From NCBI GenBank assembly GCA_002382665.1, contig DFZA01000018.1, positions 1 through 7,563 on the forward strand: a DNA stretch of 7,563 nt, written 5' to 3'. This DNA comes from Peptococcaceae bacterium UBA4068. Lineage in GTDB: Bacteria > Bacillota > Dehalobacteriia > UBA4068. The notes below the pieces were generated by a model, which saw nothing but the letters and a program-made list of their open reading frames with translations, had not been told where the DNA came from and did no database searches. Position 1 is the first letter of the stretch. Every line of letters begins with the position of its first letter. This document shows, piece after piece, positions 1 to 5,610 of this stretch. A program made the position numbers and the translations under genes.

Positions 1-60
1 ATACGCGAAGCGGATATGGTAGAATGGTAAAAAAAATATATAAAAAGCGCAATAAATGAT

Positions 61-88
61 ATGAATCATCAGATTCATAATGTATAAT
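61..88 (+). promoter_or_regulatory. promoter -10 with upstream inverted repeat
   Basis: A perfect -10 hexamer TATAAT lies at 83-88. No good -35 is present at the expected distance. Instead a perfect 7-bp inverted repeat, ATGAATC (61-67) and GATTCAT (72-78), sits just upstream, where a regulator could bind. Only the ATCAGAT core is kept in the second copy. The predicted transcript start is near 95, which gives a 5' leader of about 54 nt. Confidence 0.55.
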
Positions 89-148
89 TATGGTAGAAGT
101 AATGATTGAAGCGCGAAATACAGCGGAATATAATAGAGGGGTGATATT

Positions 149-340
149 ATGAACCTGATTACGCAACTGATTGTTAGAGTGATTCTTGTTGTTGGCATTA
201 TTGACACAATTGCCTTTTTATTATTAGACATGAATGTGATGGCGCTGACAATTTCTTACGCTGCGGGCGTTATCGTCGTTACTATCGTAGTATTATTGAT
301 CAGTATATTATTTTGTCTGCACAAAAACGAAAGAATATAG
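149..340 (+). CDS. small two-helix membrane protein, copy 1
   Basis: A 63 aa protein that is almost entirely hydrophobic. Two predicted membrane helices span about residues 4-26 and 32-57, joined by a short acidic turn (LLDMN), with a short charged tail (HKNERI). The start is well set by AGGGGTGAT four bases upstream of ATG. It has its own promoter and terminator, so it is not part of a longer operon. By hand alignment, about 37 of 61 residues match the next gene, so the pair is a recent tandem duplication under selection for hydrophobicity. I do not recognise the family. Small duplicated hydrophobic proteins with private promoters can be holin-like, type I toxin-like or stress membrane peptides. 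Nothing here decides between them. Confidence 0.8.
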   Translation: MNLITQLIVRVILVVGIIDTIAFLLLDMNVMALTISYAAGVIVVTIVVLLISILFCLHKNERI

Positions 341-345
341 TTATT

Positions 346-373
346 AAAGAGAGCCGGTTGGCTCTCTTTTTTT
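346..373 (+). terminator. intrinsic terminator of membrane protein copy 1
   Basis: A perfect 10-bp stem, AAAGAGAGCC (346-355) with GGCTCTCTTT (360-369), a GGTT loop, and a T run to 373. It starts 5 bases after the stop codon. Confidence 0.9.
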
Positions 374-426
374 GTGTGTCGACAGGCGGGGTTAAAAATT
401 TATAAATAGCGCAATATATATATTAT

Positions 427-454
427 CTCAATTATCAGATCAGTATTGTATAAT
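427..454 (+). promoter_or_regulatory. promoter -10 region of membrane protein copy 2
   Basis: TATAAT at 449-454, with the conserved ATCAGAT core (434-440) at the same distance upstream as in copy 1. The -35 position is again poor. The perfect inverted repeat of copy 1 is not kept here. The predicted transcript start is near 461. Confidence 0.55.
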
Positions 455-509
455 TACGGTAGATGAAGGCAAGCCTGGAATACAGGGAATATAAAAGAGG
501 GGTGATATT

Positions 510-698
510 ATGCTGATTACGCAACTGGTCGTCAGAGTGATTATAGTTGTTGTAGTAATTGACACAATTGCGTTTTATTTACTAAAAAGACATGCCAAGC
601 TGCTGACAGTTCCTTACGCTGTGGGCTTTGCCGCCATTACCATCATAGTATTATTGATCAATATTTTATTTTTACTGCACCTCAATGGGGTAATATAA
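510..698 (+). CDS. small two-helix membrane protein, copy 2
   Basis: A 62 aa hydrophobic paralogue of the protein at 149-340, with two predicted membrane helices (about residues 3-25 and 32-56). The first helix region (LITQL, VRVI, IDTIAF) and the last (TI, VLLI, ILF, LH) are conserved. The turn between helices differs in charge: copy 1 has LDMNV and copy 2 has LKRHAK, which is basic. ATG follows AGGGGTGAT at four bases. It has its own promoter and terminator. Function is unknown. Opposite charge in the loop could mean the two copies differ in topology or pair with each other, which is inference only. Confidence 0.8.
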   Translation: MLITQLVVRVIIVVVVIDTIAFYLLKRHAKLLTVPYAVGFAAITIIVLLINILFLLHLNGVI

Positions 699-718
699 AT
701 ATATTTATCGGACCGCTG

Positions 719-745
719 AGAGAGCCGTTACGGCTCTCTTTTTTT
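719..745 (+). terminator. intrinsic terminator of membrane protein copy 2
   Basis: A 9-bp stem pairs AGAGAGCCG (719-727) with CGGCTCTCT (731-739), with a 3-base loop (TTA) and a T run to 745. It has the same stem core as the terminator of copy 1. Confidence 0.88.
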
Positions 746-883
746 GTGTCTCAGATCCAGCCAAGCTATCGGCAAATTGTTATGGATTCGGCAAATAAAT
801 GACATATATTTCGCCTGCTGTGACTATTAATTACAGTACCTGATTTCCCGACGGGGGAATCTAACGGAGAGGCGGTGATACAA

Positions 884-1420
884 GTGGTAATTTTGCCGGA
901 CGGAACCAAATTTGATATGAAATGGAAAAGCGTTTCGTTCATCAAAGACGGCATCCAACTGATATTCGAGATAGTGCCGATGTTCGACCGGGCGGATATT
1001 GTGCTGATTCCTTCGGAGTACGCCTGGGGCGATTATACTGACATTTTCAGTTTGGACGAAAGAGAAGATATCATCTATCTGCTAGATAAAATCAACTGGC
1101 GGCGGGAGATTGATTTGCTGGAGGTCGACATGTCCCCGACGTTTTGTCGCGAGGGTGAATTCATTCCTCCTCCCGGCACGCTGGAGTGGACTTTGGCGGG
1201 GATGGAACTGGAGCATCTCAACCTCTTTGACCCCGACGAGAGGTTGAGAGAGCAAAAAGGCAAGGACCTTTATTTGCTGCTGGAGTCCAAGTTTGCGCAA
1301 ATGGCGCTGGGCGATGTAAGGATACCGAGATGCTGCGTTATCGAAGGGAGCGTATTGGCAAGACTGACTCTGCCCATTCTCGAGAGTAATCCCGAGGTCA
1401 ATCTGATTTTTGAGGATTGA
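884..1420 (+). CDS. uncharacterised 178 aa protein
   Basis: I do not recognise this acidic, soluble protein. It has no signal peptide or membrane segment. It opens with a short beta-like stretch (MVILPDGTKF), has many Asp/Glu-rich surface stretches, a proline turn (FIPPPGT) near the middle, two adjacent Cys (RCCV) and a C-terminal LIFED. I chose GTG 884 because AGGCGGTGAT (870-879) is one mismatch from the full anti-SD complement and lies 4 bases before it. The in-frame GTG at 875 lies inside that SD. It is followed within 30 bp by the broken gene at 1449, with no terminator between, so the two were probably one operon. Size, acidity and context would fit an immunity-type protein, but there is no direct evidence. 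Confidence 0.75.
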   Translation: MVILPDGTKFDMKWKSVSFIKDGIQLIFEIVPMFDRADIVLIPSEYAWGDYTDIFSLDEREDIIYLLDKINWRREIDLLEVDMSPTFCREGEFIPPPGTLEWTLAGMELEHLNLFDPDERLREQKGKDLYLLLESKFAQMALGDVRIPRCCVIEGSVLARLTLPILESNPEVNLIFED

Positions 1421-1448
1421 CAGCCGGGAATAAGTAAGGGGGGATTTT

Positions 1449-1914
1449 ATAGAAATTGACTTGCGCAGTTTGGCAAAAAGGTTGCGAAAGGAGGCAGAGC
1501 AACCATAGAGGTTGAAGATAACGAAAAGGAGGTTTTTGTATTAAAGATGAGGTCAAAACCGGCGGATATTATAACGACGTCGTATACCAGGATAATTTAT
1601 GTATGGAGACGGGCGAGGAAATACAGTTCGATTTTATGGGCTTCAACAAATGGGAAGACTTTTACGCGATCGTTGATATTATCCAGCGCAAAATCCAACC
1701 CGATATAATCAGGTACCACGGGTTGGTTGATATCAACGGCTATTTCGAAAAGGACGGTTTGAGCGTTGGTATTGAGTTTACCGAGCAGGCGGGCAGCAGT
1801 CTGGTTTTGATGATTGACGAGAACAAAGAGGCTTATAATATGGTTTCCCGCTGGGCGAAGCTGATATTTGACGAAATGATCAGCGACCGGCGCAAAAGGG
1901 ATGAGCTAAGATAA
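1449..1914 (+). pseudogene. frameshifted immunity-like gene with ATA in place of ATG
   Basis: One coherent protein of about 155 aa can be read only by changing frame twice. From ATA 1449 the frame reads xEIDL. From about 1463 the next frame gives AQFGKK...VEVEDNEKE-like sequence up to VFVLK (about 1546). From there a third frame gives DEVKTGGYYNDVVYQDN and runs without break to the stop at 1914. Each switch equals loss of one base and can be explained by a shortened homopolymer (TTGGCG to TTGCG near 1463; AAAA to AAA near 1545). The region AAGTAAGGGGGGATTTTATA closely matches the SD and ATG of the gene at 6180, so ATA is probably a mutated start. An intact 103 aa frame from ATG 1603 exists but lacks a good SD. 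Family not recognised. Sequencing error is an alternative to true decay. Confidence 0.65.
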
Positions 1915-1935
1915 AATGCGTAGATGTTACGGCAG

Positions 1936-1974
1936 CAGCTAAAAGCCGCCCGAGGTTGGGCGGCTTTTTAGCTG
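1936..1974 (+). terminator. long hairpin terminator after the 884-1914 unit
   Basis: The core is a perfect 11-bp stem AAAAGCCGCCC (1941-1951) with GGGCGGCTTTT (1958-1968) and a 6-base loop. An outer CAGCT/AGCTG arm extends it to 16 bp with one bulged T. The T run is only 5 long. The A run on the other side means it could also stop transcription from the right. The core resembles the hairpin at 7286-7311. Confidence 0.8.
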
Positions 1975-2020
1975 GGGAGATGGGCCGGGCGGCAACGGCG
2001 CGGCGGCGGGGAACAAGCGG

Positions 2021-2050
2021 TTGTCATCTGTTGAGCAGGCGGCACATATT
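2021..2050 (+). promoter_or_regulatory. possible promoter of the LD-carboxypeptidase gene
   Basis: TTGTCA (2021-2026, five of six matches to -35) is followed after 18 bases by CATATT (2045-2050, four of six matches to -10). It lies between a terminator and an SD, where a promoter is expected. The stretch just upstream (1981-2020) is very GC-rich and shows no other signal. Confidence 0.4.
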
Positions 2051-2075
2051 GTATAGGTGATCGGAGGTGATGATG

Positions 2076-2996
2076 ATGGCGATACGGACGCCAATCTTAA
2101 AAAAAGGCGATACCTTCGGCATTATTGCGCCTGCCAGCCCTCTGGACCCGGCGGCGATAGATGCCGGAATAGGTTTTCTGGAGGGCCTTGGCTATCATGT
2201 CGTTTTAGGCGAGCACGTTTATGCGAAAGACGGCTACCTGGCGGGAACCGCCGAGCAGCGGGCAGCCGATTTGATGAGCATGTACAAAAATCCTCATGTC
2301 AAGGTCATACTGCCGGTGAGAGGCGGCGTAGGTACGGAAGGCATATTGCCCTACCTTGATTACCGCTTTATTGCTGAGCATCCGAAAATAATTACCGGTT
2401 ACAGCGATGTTTCAATCCTGCTCAACGTTATTTATCAGTTTTGCTGCCAAATAACTCATCACAGCCTGATGCTGCTGGATTTTAACGACGCTTCGCCGGC
2501 TTATAACTTTGAGCAATACTTTGATGATATAGCGACAACGCTTGCCCCCAGACAAATATTAAGTCCGCCCGCTATGCCGACCGTCAGCCGGGTTGCGGGC
2601 AATGTAACCGGGCCTTTGGTCGGGGGCAATCTGGTTACTGTAATCGGTTCGCTGGGTACGACGTTCGAGATTAACACCAAGGGCAAAATCTTCTTTCTCG
2701 AGGAGGTTAACGAGCCTGTCAATAAAGTATACAGGTATATCCTCCAGCTGATCGTGGCAGGTAAATTCCGCGATTGTATCGGCATCGTCATGGGTGAGTG
2801 TAGCGATTGTACGGATGAGTACGGCAAGTCCTACGATGATCTGATCAACGAGGTATTGGTGCCGCTGGGCAAACCGTTATTAACAAATATCGCATGCGGC
2901 CACGGCAAGTATAAAGCGGCTTTGCCGATCGGCGCCAAAGTCAATCTCAACACCTTTGCCAATACACTGACGTTGTTGGAGCCGACAGTAAAATAA
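2076..2996 (+). CDS. LD-carboxypeptidase, S66 family (LdcA/MccF type)
   Basis: A 306 aa cytoplasmic serine peptidase of the S66 family. Known members cut the amide bond between L- and D-amino acids in murein tetrapeptides during wall recycling, or inactivate microcin C (MccF). Family marks seen: an N-terminal GDTFGIIAPASP strand-loop; RGGVGTEGILPYLDY, equivalent to the usual RGGYGSxRLLPxLDY; GYSDVS with nucleophile Ser110; FFLEEVNE with the triad Glu near 209; and GHGKYKAALPIG with His276. The full Ser-Glu-His triad is present and the length is normal. The run GTG ATG ATG ATG offers four starts. ATG 2076 is preferred because GGAGGTGAT (2063-2071) lies 4 bases before it. There is no signal peptide. 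It stands alone between a terminator and a probable new promoter. Whether it is a recycling enzyme or an MccF-like resistance enzyme cannot be told here. Confidence 0.95.
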   Translation: MAIRTPILKKGDTFGIIAPASPLDPAAIDAGIGFLEGLGYHVVLGEHVYAKDGYLAGTAEQRAADLMSMYKNPHVKVILPVRGGVGTEGILPYLDYRFIAEHPKIITGYSDVSILLNVIYQFCCQITHHSLMLLDFNDASPAYNFEQYFDDIATTLAPRQILSPPAMPTVSRVAGNVTGPLVGGNLVTVIGSLGTTFEINTKGKIFFLEEVNEPVNKVYRYILQLIVAGKFRDCIGIVMGECSDCTDEYGKSYDDLINEVLVPLGKPLLTNIACGHGKYKAALPIGAKVNLNTFANTLTLLEPTVK

Positions 2997-3043
2997 GTAA
3001 ACCTCCCAGCGTCATCTTGCTGTGATGCCGGCGGAGCATTTTA

Positions 3044-3073
3044 TTAACAGATCGGAGGTCAAGCCCATAATAT
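3044..3073 (+). promoter_or_regulatory. possible promoter of the kinase-like gene
   Basis: TTAACA (3044-3049, five of six to -35) and TAATAT (3068-3073, four of six to -10) are separated by 18 bases. Transcription would start near 3080 and give a short leader. An inverted pair ACCTCC (3001-3006) and GGAGGT (3054-3059) surrounds the intergenic region. Its role is unknown. Confidence 0.35.
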
Positions 3074-3107
3074 AGAGTAGGATTATTTTGTAAAGTTCGG
3101 GAATGCT

Positions 3108-3608
3108 ATGCGGAATAAAAAGCGCAATTCCATACGTTTTGACACCGATCAAATCATGCGAAACATAATAAAAGGAAATTACAGACGCATCGGATCAGGG
3201 ACGGCAAGGCGGGTATTTGATTTAGATAACGGGTATGTGGCCAAAGTAGCTAAAAATAACAAGGGCATTGCCCAAAATAAGGCGGAATTTGAAATAGCTT
3301 CTGGCCGCCGGTGCAGATTATTTGCCAGGGTTGCATTAACCACTAAAGATTACTCTTTATTGATCATGGAGAGGGCGGAGAGAATAAATAGCATGTCGGA
3401 TGTGCTGCAGTATTTTAACGTCCGGGATAATAATCAGCTTTTCCAACTCAAAGAATTTGAGAATATTCCTGAGCTGGATCTGTGTATTGCTGATTTGTGC
3501 AGGCCGGTTAATTGGGGTATGATCAAAAACAGGCCGGTGATTGTTGATTACGGGTTTACGTACAGCGTCAAAAATAAATATTATCATAAACAGGCGTTCC
3601 GGTTCTAA
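3108..3608 (+). CDS. short protein-kinase-like protein
   Basis: A 166 aa protein with the layout of a reduced protein-kinase fold. A glycine-rich loop IGSGTARRVF (28-37) is followed by YVAKVAKN with the likely ATP-binding Lys46, then an acidic helix (NKAEFEI, Glu60/62), a hinge-like strand SLLIMERA (83-90), a catalytic-loop-like segment IADLCRPVNWG (Asp129, Asn135), and PVIVDYGF, where DYG (147-149) stands for DFG. The usual His-Arg-Asp is not present and the Asp-Asn spacing is one longer than normal. It is far shorter than a canonical kinase (~250 aa), so the C-lobe helices are missing. Small proteins of this type are found in phages and mobile regions, from general memory only. The SD is weak (CGGGA, 5 bases before ATG). 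It may be a pseudokinase, and its substrate is unknown. Confidence 0.75.
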   Translation: MRNKKRNSIRFDTDQIMRNIIKGNYRRIGSGTARRVFDLDNGYVAKVAKNNKGIAQNKAEFEIASGRRCRLFARVALTTKDYSLLIMERAERINSMSDVLQYFNVRDNNQLFQLKEFENIPELDLCIADLCRPVNWGMIKNRPVIVDYGFTYSVKNKYYHKQAFRF

Positions 3609-3770
3609 GATGAGAGACTTTTGAGAGACACAGGTGTGGGAATAGCGCACAAGCCAAAATCTCTGATTTTGAGGTTGAGCGACTATTTTCTAGCTGAGGT
3701 TTCCCCGGGAAGGGAAAAGCCAGCAACAGACGCTAAAGCTAAGATTACTAATTTCAAAGTGGAAGGCAAA
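3609..3770 (+). other. gene-free stretch with three hairpins and one TGAGAGA pair
   Basis: This lies between the kinase-like gene and the repeated toxin leader, and is absent from the second leader. It begins with TGAGAGA at 3611-3617 and 3622-3628. It then holds GTGTG/CGCAC (3634-3650), AAAATC/GATTTT (3656-3670) and a long hairpin (3693-3724: GCTG with CAGC outside, TTT with AAA and CCC with GGG inside, loop CGGGAA). The frame of the kinase gene also stays open past its stop, to a TGA at 3783 (58 codons), but without an SD or good start. I read it as a structured leader or non-coding RNA candidate. A remnant coding sequence is possible. It matches no riboswitch I know. Confidence 0.35.
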
Positions 3771-3772
3771 TA

Positions 3773-3806
3773 TGAGAGACAATGAGAGATAAAGCTGTGT
3801 TAGAAT
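3773..3806 (+). promoter_or_regulatory. TGAGAGA direct repeats and -10-like element, toxin leader 1
   Basis: TGAGAGA at 3773-3779 and again at 3783-3789, exactly one helical turn apart. Then come TAAAGCTG and TAGAAT (3801-3806), five of six matches to a -10. No -35 hexamer is present. The repeats sit where the -35 region would be, which fits an activator-dependent promoter. If this is a promoter, the transcript would begin only a few bases before the first hairpin at 3818. Confidence 0.45.
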
Positions 3807-3817
3807 GCTAGTGTAAG

Positions 3818-3845
3818 AAGCTGTCCGGAGAGAGGCGGCTTTTTT
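3818..3845 (+). terminator. leader hairpin A, copy 1 (terminator-like)
   Basis: AAGCTG (3818-3823) pairs with CGGCTT (3836-3841). CC/GG continues the stem inside after a bulged T, and the T run reaches 3845. It lies ahead of the toxin gene, not behind a gene, so it is either an attenuator or the end of an upstream or leader transcript. The same structure is present at 7392-7420. Confidence 0.65.
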
Positions 3846-3870
3846 CATGGGGTTGCGCAAGTAGATATTT

Positions 3871-3902
3871 AGCAGGCTGTCCAAAGGGGCGGGCTGCTTT
3901 TT
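3871..3902 (+). terminator. leader hairpin B, copy 1 (terminator-like)
   Basis: AGCAGGCTGTCC (3871-3882) folds on GGGCGGGCTGCT (3887-3898) with loop AAAG, one G-G mismatch and two G-T pairs, followed by TTTTT. It ends 39 bases before the toxin start codon. In the second leader the equivalent hairpin has the same mismatch at the same place but several different base pairs. Confidence 0.68.
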
Positions 3903-3941
3903 ATGTTGCTATGGAATAAGAGAGAATGGAGGCAGAGGGGT

Positions 3942-5357
3942 ATGGCGGGGAAATCATGGATTGCGAATTTATGTGATGTTTTGGGTGTAGATGAAAAAGA
4001 ATTGGATAAGCATAAGCAGACGCCAGCGGGTGGAGTGGTGGAAAAGCTGATGCCGAAGAAGCAGGATAAGGCGAATAGTGGCGCGGGTGGCACTTCAGTG
4101 GGGGGAAGTGCTAACTCAAACAAGAATACGGTAACTATTAATAAACCGCCGTCGCCAACGAAAACTGCGGGTACAGCAGCAGATGATCCGCTGGCTGCAT
4201 ACTGCGATGACCTTGCCAAACAGAAACAGGAAAAGTCGTTGCAGACTCTCTGGGGCATGACCGGGGCGGACAACATCTGGGGGAACAAAGAGCCACCCAA
4301 AGTTGCCACGGCAGCGGAGACACTTAGACCATGGGGGCTGGATAAAACTACTGGTCAGGCGGCAACTGATGATGGTGTGACGGATTACCAAAGGCCGGGC
4401 TCAGACGCGCTTGTCAACCCGGCGGGCAAGGCTGATTCTGACCCATTGGCATTGCTGAAGAACAAATGGCAGCAGGAGCGGCAGCAGACCGGCGGCGGTG
4501 TTGTGACGGGGGACGTGGAGCTTCCCGACTGGATGAATAACGACGGTCATCTGACGCTACCGACATTTGGTGATACGATGCAGTATTATAACAGCACGAA
4601 CAAGGAAGGCGGCGCTTCCGCGGAGAATAATCCAGACGAGGGCGCGGGCGACAATTATATTATTTTATACGATCCGGCCGAAGGAAAAGAGAGAGCCAAA
4701 AAGCTCAAAGAAAAGCTTGAAAACGGCAACGCAGGGGATAAGGCGCTAGCGGTTTTGCAGCTAATCGGTTTAGCTTTGCAGGAGAGGTATAAGTTCACAA
4801 GAGCGGAATACATAAAGGGAATGTCTGCATACGGCATTGCCCCTCAAGATGCTTCAATCGCATTTGATCTAACATTTGGTGATCTCACCGGGTCAGCAAT
4901 TGGATCGGCTGCAAAAGGCATCAGCGGTCTGAAAGCAGCTAAGACGGCCGAGACGATAACGGAGGGCGCGGGGGACGCGCCGAAAGTGGAAGATGTAGCT
5001 GAGGTAGCAGGGAAAAGTTCTGATGATTTAAACTGGGATAAAATAATAAGTAAAAAGGGTGAAACCAGGATTGATCATGTTAATAGACATCAAATACTAA
5101 ACAATCAAAGGGCATCACATGGTGTATTTAACGGGAACGTTCGAGACATTGTTAACGGTGCATGGAAAAATAGAGGTAATGTTGAGCCAATTGATGATGG
5201 CATGGGCGGAAAGATTTATAATATCCCGTATGAAAATGCCGGATATGAAGGCGGCAGTATAAATACAGGGGCAAAAATGAACTACGTGACAATTATTGTT
5301 ATGGATGATATAAATATTATTACAGCATTTCCATCATTCGGAAATTATATCAGGTAA
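3942..5357 (+). CDS. polymorphic toxin, EndoU/BECR-like C-terminal domain
   Basis: A 471 aa protein with modular toxin layout. Residues 1-20 (M-GKSW...VLGVDE) recur in the next toxin gene. Residues 25-240 are rich in Gly, Ala, Pro, Thr and Asn, with a few conserved-looking islands (NIWGNKEPP, LRPWGLD, ELPDWMN). Residues 247-345 are helical and alanine-rich. Residues 363-471 form the C-terminal domain: HVNRH (His379, His383), SHGVF (His393), then strands ending in IITAFP (459-464). The HVxxH, later His and terminal TAFP resemble bacterial EndoU-type RNase toxins. This is a motif-level call. There is no signal peptide, WXG100 or LXG domain that I recognise, so the export route is unknown. ATG 3942 is chosen because GGAGG (3928-3932) precedes it and the next toxin gene aligns there. 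The upstream in-frame ATG 3903 lies in a hairpin tail. The stop is 13 bases before the probable immunity gene. Confidence 0.82.
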   Translation: MAGKSWIANLCDVLGVDEKELDKHKQTPAGGVVEKLMPKKQDKANSGAGGTSVGGSANSNKNTVTINKPPSPTKTAGTAADDPLAAYCDDLAKQKQEKSLQTLWGMTGADNIWGNKEPPKVATAAETLRPWGLDKTTGQAATDDGVTDYQRPGSDALVNPAGKADSDPLALLKNKWQQERQQTGGGVVTGDVELPDWMNNDGHLTLPTFGDTMQYYNSTNKEGGASAENNPDEGAGDNYIILYDPAEGKERAKKLKEKLENGNAGDKALAVLQLIGLALQERYKFTRAEYIKGMSAYGIAPQDASIAFDLTFGDLTGSAIGSAAKGISGLKAAKTAETITEGAGDAPKVEDVAEVAGKSSDDLNWDKIISKKGETRIDHVNRHQILNNQRASHGVFNGNVRDIVNGAWKNRGNVEPIDDGMGGKIYNIPYENAGYEGGSINTGAKMNYVTIIVMDDINIITAFPSFGNYIR

Positions 5358-5370
5358 GGGAGGATTAAAT

Positions 5371-5610
5371 ATGAATAAGAAACTTTACGTTGGACAATGT
5401 TTAATTTGTCATCAAGGCATGTTGGAAATCGTAAAGGAGAAAAAATCCGGCAAAATATTCGTTGCCTGTGATGAGTGTGAAGCAGAATGGGAGACTCCTG
5501 AAGATGCCCTAAAAAATATTAATGGAACTCGTGGTAAATACGGTGCTGTTTCCGAAGTTACTTTTAAAGAAATTCAGGATCTGCATTGGGATAAATATAT
5601 TCTTTTATAA
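5371..5610 (+). CDS. zinc-ribbon-like probable immunity protein
   Basis: A 79 aa acidic protein directly downstream of the toxin gene. GGGAGGA (5358-5364) is an ideal SD, and the gap to the toxin stop is only 13 bases, which is the usual place for a cognate immunity gene. It has two CxxC pairs, CLIC (Cys10, Cys13) and CDEC (Cys33, Cys36), separated by a KSGKIFV strand, as in a small zinc ribbon. The rest (NGTRGKYG, WDKYILL) has no assigned role. Function is inferred from position. The alternative is a small nucleic-acid-binding zinc protein. Base use is more A/T-rich than the toxin N-terminal part, like the other genes to its right. Confidence 0.78.
   Translation: MNKKLYVGQCLICHQGMLEIVKEKKSGKIFVACDECEAEWETPEDALKNINGTRGKYGAVSEVTFKEIQDLHWDKYILL

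Larger units (their letters stand above)
26..373 (+). repeat. tandem unit, copy 1 (leader, small membrane protein, terminator)
   Basis: First of two adjacent, similar transcription units; the second is at 390-745. The shared parts, in order, are an A/T-rich run ending in GCGCAATA (47-54), the core ATCAGAT followed by TATAAT, a segment around GAAATACAG, the SD-start block GAGGGGTGATATTATG, the coding region, and a GAGAGCC hairpin with a T run. The start codons are 361 bp apart. Because promoter, gene and terminator are all duplicated, each copy should be an independent one-gene unit. Whether a third copy lies to the left cannot be seen. Confidence 0.8.
390..745 (+). repeat. tandem unit, copy 2 (leader, small membrane protein, terminator)
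   Basis: Second copy of the unit at 26-373, with the same element order: GCGCAATA at 409-416, TATAAT at 449-454, SD-start block at 497-512, gene, and GAGAGCC terminator. The copies have diverged more in the spacer between the -10 and the SD than in the SD-start block and the ends of the coding region. Confidence 0.8.
3773..3993 (+). repeat. toxin leader and 5' gene end, copy 1
   Basis: Matches 7348-7563 over its whole length: paired TGAGAGA boxes, TAAAGCTG, GTGTA, a hairpin ending in CGGCTTTTTT, the block TGGGGTTG, a second hairpin starting AGCAGGCT, the SD region GGAATGGAGGCA-like, and the first codons (M-x-GKSW...LGVD). Copies are about 3.58 kb apart. Inside the coding part, copy 2 lacks nine bases (three codons, Ile-Ala-Asn). 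This constant block is suited to drive homologous recombination between cassettes. Confidence 0.88.

Noticed and set aside
1540..1914. AUU start at 1540 after AAAAGGAGG, as in infC
   Set aside because: Spacing is ideal, but the upstream frame gives coherent protein that continues into this one, so a frameshifted gene explains more. Kept only as an alternative.
2501..2827. A 108-codon - strand open frame inside the LD-carboxypeptidase gene
   Set aside because: The + strand protein carries all family motifs, including the catalytic triad; the reverse frame has no features.
3001..3059. ACCTCC/GGAGGT inverted pair that could hide an SD
   Set aside because: The GGAGGT is not followed by a usable start codon or open frame, and the arms are only 6 bases with a long loop.
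3727..3740. GACGCTAAAGCT resembling the end of a c-di-GMP-I (GEMM) riboswitch
   Set aside because: The other conserved parts of that aptamer, such as the first AGGGCAAAC-like strand and the tetraloop arm, are not present.
3903..3941. Upstream ATG that would add 13 residues to the toxin
   Set aside because: It lies at the end of hairpin B's T run, has no SD, and the second toxin gene aligns only from ATG 3942.
3690..4309. Long open frames on the - strand over the leader and the front of the toxin gene
   Set aside because: They have low-complexity translations, no SD sites, and lie opposite a clear + strand gene and a repeated leader; they are shadows.
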